Both the position numbers and the translations under genes were made by a program. From Gymnopilus junonius (Eukaryota > Basidiomycota > Agaricomycetes > Agaricales > Galerinaceae), in contig JADNYJ010000828.1 in the NCBI GenBank assembly GCA_015501075.1, forward strand, positions 1 through 11,990: a DNA stretch of 11,990 bases, written 5' to 3'. A model generated the notes under the pieces. That model was given only the letters and a program-made list of their open reading frames with translations. It did not search any database and had not been told where the DNA came from. Shown in pieces: positions 9,318 through 11,990 of the stretch. Position 1 is the stretch's first letter. The number at the start of each line of letters is the position of its first letter.

Positions 9318-10590
9318 TTAATCAGGACGTTGCATCTGAGAATAGATGGTTCGTCCGGGATTTTGAGAGACATGACTGAATGTTGCAACGGAACTTTGAA
9401 GGAAGCCACTGGCAGGGCCAGTAAATTGATTTTGCCATGTTGGGTCGTAAGGAGGGGTCTGTGAATGTGAATCTTCGCCACGGGACTGAGAAGCAATCGA
9501 AGCAGGGTCAAGAGAATCCTCGCGAGAATAAGGAGGGGAATGAGATGGAGAAATTATAGATGGATGGCCATTAAGGGATGGAGGTGGTATTGATGAAAAC
9601 GCAGCAGACATTCCACTCCCAGAATTTGCTGGATCTTCCATAGTCCACTCAAGAACTCCGTCATCGACCTCCATTGGTTGTCTAGAAGTTTTCTTGGATG
9701 AACGTTTAGTGCCAGTGCTAGAGGAGCCGTTTGCCTTTTCTTTTCCGCTCCCATTAGTGGAACGCGCCTTTTTCGATGGCTTGGGGAAGGATAATGTACC
9801 GTGCTCTGGTTCAGGTGAGGGTGCTGCTGAAATGTCAGCAGTGGGGAAAGCAAGAGCAGGGTTATCTTCAATTAATTCTCTCTCTTTCCTTTTGCGCAGT
9901 TCCAAGGCCTCTGATAAAGTCAGCGGTGGCGGAATCGTATCTGAAGGAACATCCTGCATGAGACCAGATAATATGAATCTACGAGCTATTAATTACCTGA
10001 AAGACACATGAATTCTTGATACTGTCGAGTCGTTGCAGCTGTATTGATCAATGATTAGAGTCTCGAATAAGTTGCAAGTGCATGTACTGACCCATATCAG
10101 TATAGTTAATTTGGTTTCGTCGGTGTGCGTTGGCCTCCCTATAACCCGCTTGGATTAGTCTCTTTATGAATTCCTCCTTTATCAAGAAATATCAGATGTC
10201 GGCAAGGGCAGAACTAAGAAAAAAGCATACTGTAGCTATCGAGAGCACATATAGTCCTTCTTTCGATAATGCTAGGTCGCCCGTTACACCTGAAGGGCTC
10301 TGCTCTGAGTAAGGATATTGACGAGACGAAACAATGCCAGGCGTACCACCTGCCTGTACAATGTTCTCCAGACGCACAGCTGGCAACAAAGTATGTCCAG
10401 GAGCGCGCTCCCCAGGTCTTCCAGAGCCATTCTTCGTTTTCGTTGGCTTTGCTAAGCTCACTTGTTCTTCTGGATCAGAATCAGAATCTAGTTGGTCGAC
10501 CTCGAGTTCCGCTTCTATGTCGGACTCGTCTTGAACAGGTTCTGATTGTCGAAAGAGGGATAAGCCGTTAAGGTTGGAAGAGGACATCAT
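9318..10590 (-). CDS. Histone-fold protein of the Dpb3/POLE4/CHRAC (CBF/NF-Y-like) type
   Basis: Nuclear DNA-associated histone-fold subunit; relatives act in DNA polymerase epsilon or chromatin-remodelling complexes. Exons: 10590-10350, 10289-10231, 10176-10092, 10038-9997, 9940-9318, giving 349 residues. Residues 1-67 are acidic ('DESDIEAELEVDQLDSDSD'). The fold spans about 68-135: 'LLPAVRLENIVQAG', 'LALSKEGLYVLSIATEEFIK', 'REANAHRRNQINYTDMAA'. From 143 on there is 'DTIPPPLTLSEALELRKRKE' and then a Ser/Pro-rich, low-complexity tail of about 180 residues with a basic patch. Two starts, 10590 and 10587, differ by one Met. The first intron, 10349-10290, is 60 bp and stop-free, so unspliced mRNA would encode 369 residues. 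A DNA polymerase epsilon subunit is the best guess, but Dpb3 and CHRAC-type members cannot be told apart here. Confidence 0.82.
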
Positions 10591-10880
10591 AAAGGTGTTT
10601 CGTGGAGGGTCGTTATTAGATGGCCAATATATAAACTAGGGAGACCTGAGGGAAAGAGCGAAACGCCAGCAGACGCCTGTCTCTTGCCGTTGGAAAGACG
10701 AAGTAGTTTCTAATACGCATGTGGGATTTTCGAACTGCCCTTCACGGTCACGTTTAGACGAAGTATGTTTAACGCGGCGAGAATGCATAGTATGCTACAA
10801 TTATTAAGACTTTTTTACATTACTTGTACACTCAAAGATAACAATACAGGAGAAAACCATTTGGCACTCTCGGATTTTTT

Positions 10881-11480
10881 TTAAGAATCTCCAACTTTGA
10901 TTGGGACAACAGTGCTGGCTTTATCTTCAGCTTTCTTGGCGATGATAGTCAGGACGCCTTGGTCCAATTTAGCCTCTACATTCTGTGTGTCGACAGGGCG
11001 AGGCAACCAGACTGTTCTCGTAAATTGAACGTTCCGCGTGAATGGGCGTTCTGCGGAAATGTGCGTTTCCTCCGAAGTTTTGGTCACCGAGGTCGAGTCA
11101 GTCGCTAGATCGTAAACGATATTATAGTACAGACATTTTTGCTGAGAAAGGGTTGTACACGTACAAGAAGTTACCTCTGAAGGCTTTGTTCCACCCTCCT
11201 CTGTAATCTTTCCTTCAATCGTCACACTTCGACCGTTGTCGCCAATGCGGATTTCGACGTTATCCTTTGGGACACCTGGAAGATCGGCGTCGAGAACATA
11301 CTTGTCGCCCTGGTCACGAACATCGATGGCAGGGCGAGCCAAGGCCTCTTGGAAAGTGTCAAGGCGATTGAAGGAGGGTAATCCTGACACATATGGAAAA
11401 GGAGGACGATTGAAGGTTGGCTCCTCCAACATGCGAAAGAGAGGGCGCAATTCACGGAAGAACTGTCGGGTGATTGACAT
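10881..11480 (-). CDS. Small heat-shock protein, Hsp20/alpha-crystallin family
   Basis: ATP-independent chaperone that binds unfolding proteins, presumably cytosolic since no targeting signal is seen. Exons 11480-11165 and 11104-10881 give 179 residues. The N-terminal arm carries 'FFRELRPLFRMLEEP'. The alpha-crystallin domain starts at about residue 48 ('PAIDVRDQGDKYVLDADLPG', 'VEIRIGDNGRSVTIEGK') and ends with 'FTRTVWLPRPVDTQNVEAKL' and 'DQGVLTIIAKK'. A Ser/Thr-rich insert interrupts the loop between strands. The C-terminal 'VPIKV' is the I-x-I/V motif used in oligomer assembly. The 60-bp intron (GTACGT...CTAG, 11164-11105) lies in that loop and is stop-free and in phase, so unspliced mRNA would give 199 residues. 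The upstream region has a TATA box and heat-shock-element-like sites, consistent with stress induction. Confidence 0.94.
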   Translation of the reverse strand: MSITRQFFRELRPLFRMLEEPTFNRPPFPYVSGLPSFNRLDTFQEALARPAIDVRDQGDKYVLDADLPGVPKDNVEIRIGDNGRSVTIEGKITEEGGTKPSEVTSCTCTTLSQQKCLYYNIVYDLATDSTSVTKTSEETHISAERPFTRNVQFTRTVWLPRPVDTQNVEAKLDQGVLTIIAKKAEDKASTVVPIKVGDS

Positions 11481-11524
11481 GGTTGTATGGAGCGTAAACT
11501 TGGCTGGAACCCATTATGAACCCT

Positions 11525-11532
11525 CTTTTATA
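11525..11532 (-). promoter_or_regulatory. TATA box of the Hsp20 gene
   Basis: The minus strand reads TATAAAAG at 11532-11525, 45-52 bases upstream of the ATG at 11480. That spacing leaves room for a short leader, as is usual for strongly inducible heat-shock genes. Inference from sequence only. Confidence 0.65.
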
Positions 11533-11573
11533 TTTCAAGTTGGGGCAGTTCTAGACAAGGCTGCGATTTACCA

Positions 11574-11587
11574 GAACGTTCGTGGAA
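11574..11587. promoter_or_regulatory. Partial heat-shock element upstream of the Hsp20 gene
   Basis: GAAcgTTC at 11574-11581 is a perfect pair of inverted heat-shock units with 2-bp spacing. A third GAA unit at 11585-11587 is one base too far, so the site is two good units plus one offset. It lies about 40-60 bp upstream of the TATA box, a suitable place for Hsf1. A further half-match, TTCtaGA, lies nearer the TATA box at 11550-11556. Confidence 0.5.
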
Positions 11588-11620
11588 TGAACGAGACGAT
11601 GCGATGATTTCATTCCACGA
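11580..11620. repeat. Perfect 12-bp inverted repeat in the Hsp20 promoter
   Basis: TCGTGGAATGAA at 11580-11591 is the exact reverse complement of TTCATTCCACGA at 11609-11620, with a 17-bp spacer. The left arm overlaps the heat-shock-like units. It may be a dimeric factor site or could extrude as a hairpin. It sits upstream of the TATA box, so a terminator role for the Hsp20 gene is unlikely. Confidence 0.8.
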
Positions 11621-11633
11621 GCTTAATTGGCGT

Positions 11634-11639
11634 CACGTG
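11634..11639. promoter_or_regulatory. CACGTG palindrome (E-box / Cbf1-like site)
   Basis: CACGTG occurs within GTCACGTGG, about 155 bp upstream of the Hsp20 ATG. The hexamer is the core site of bHLH factors in fungi. A second GTCACGTGA lies at the head of the Arc1-like gene. A six-base match is weak evidence by itself. Confidence 0.3.
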
Positions 11640-11800
11640 GCTCAACCGAATACTTAAATCGAATAATCGCTTCAATTTTGTGCCAGCTAATGTCAATGAG
11701 ATAACGATGAAAAATTATGTTACAGATACTACCAATTATATCAATAAGGATGAAAGGATGCTGCAAAGGAGTCTAGGTCATTAGGCAGGAGCGCAGAATT

Positions 11801-11990
11801 TCACAGATGATGCGAGGGAAACTGAACTACATGATGAGCTGGTACCGTGTGTATCATATCATCGTCGTCTTCGAACTTTACATGATAAGTCGGAGTGTAT
11901 TTGGCCGAGGGAGATGACTGCACAGTATTCAATGTGTGGAAGGACACTCTAAACAATGTGATTCGACGTACCGATCAGGTATAGGTACTG
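11801..11990 (-). CDS. 3' end of a gene running off the window, SGF29-like Tudor tail (tentative)
   Basis: A minus-strand frame ends at TGA (11801-11803) and reads back through 'QFPSHHL', 'MIHTVPAHHVV' and 'YHVKFEDDDD' before 'SSPSAKYTPT'. The beta-strand pattern of aromatic residues followed by an acidic turn and then 'VPAxxVV' resembles the last part of the double-Tudor domain of SGF29, the SAGA subunit that binds methylated H3K4. The 5' limit of the exon is uncertain: acceptor GCAG at 11918 gives 38 residues, or TTTAG at 11949 gives an exon 11948-11801 that continues 'VSFHTLNTVQ'. The rest of the gene lies beyond 11990. The family call rests on a short stretch and memory of the family; that it is coding is more certain than its name. 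Confidence 0.45.

Noticed and set aside
9941..9996. Apparent frameshift between 'EFMCLS' and 'DVPSDTIPPP' in the histone-fold gene
   Set aside because: It vanishes when the acceptor CCTTCAG ending at 9941 is used instead of GCAG further upstream. The 56-bp intron then gives 'EFMCLSDTIPPP' in phase, and the 'DVPS' codons are intronic.

Overview
The window looks like intron-rich chromosomal DNA from a filamentous fungus, most likely a basidiomycete of the mushroom type. The genes are broken by many introns of about 45-75 bp with CTNAY-like branch sites (e.g. CTGAT, TTGAC, CTAAT). They are tightly packed and encode typical eukaryotic housekeeping proteins. The taxonomic call is an inference from gene structure and remembered family resemblance; no search was run.

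Layout. Positions 1-982 hold no gene I can support, apart from the probable 5' end of the next gene. From about 983 to 4461 on the + strand lies a Ulp2/SENP6-7-type SUMO protease with at least 13 exons. Its His and Asp catalytic residues are separated by a long acidic insert whose exon chain I could not fully resolve. It converges with a run of minus-strand genes. In transcription order from the right edge these are: the 3' end of a probable SGF29-like (Tudor) SAGA subunit (11801-11990), a small heat-shock protein of the Hsp20 family (10881-11480), a Dpb3/POLE4/CHRAC-type histone-fold protein (9318-10590), a 2-oxoglutarate/Fe(II) dioxygenase of the isopenicillin-N-synthase-like family (7557-9075), an Arc1p/EMAPII-type tRNA-binding aminoacylation cofactor (5667-7287), and mitochondrial ribosomal protein uL6m (4798-5511). 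Gaps between the minus-strand genes are only about 150-320 bp.

The genes do not form a pathway. They share compact packing, and loose themes are chromatin/SUMO (Ulp2, histone-fold, SGF29-like) and translation (Arc1, uL6m). I found no mobile element, CRISPR array, tRNA, rRNA or selfish element, and nothing that I would call a new system.

The most interesting observations are structural. The dioxygenase needs a 6-nt micro-exon to complete its cosubstrate-binding R-x-S motif and an 18-nt exon to supply the Asp of its H-x-D iron site. Two introns use GC donors. Two introns are exactly 60 bp, in phase and stop-free, so their retention would be silent for frame. The Arc1-like gene carries an apparent 1-nt deletion that breaks the frame. 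The promoter of the Hsp20 gene has a TATA box, a partial heat-shock element and a perfect 12-bp inverted repeat.
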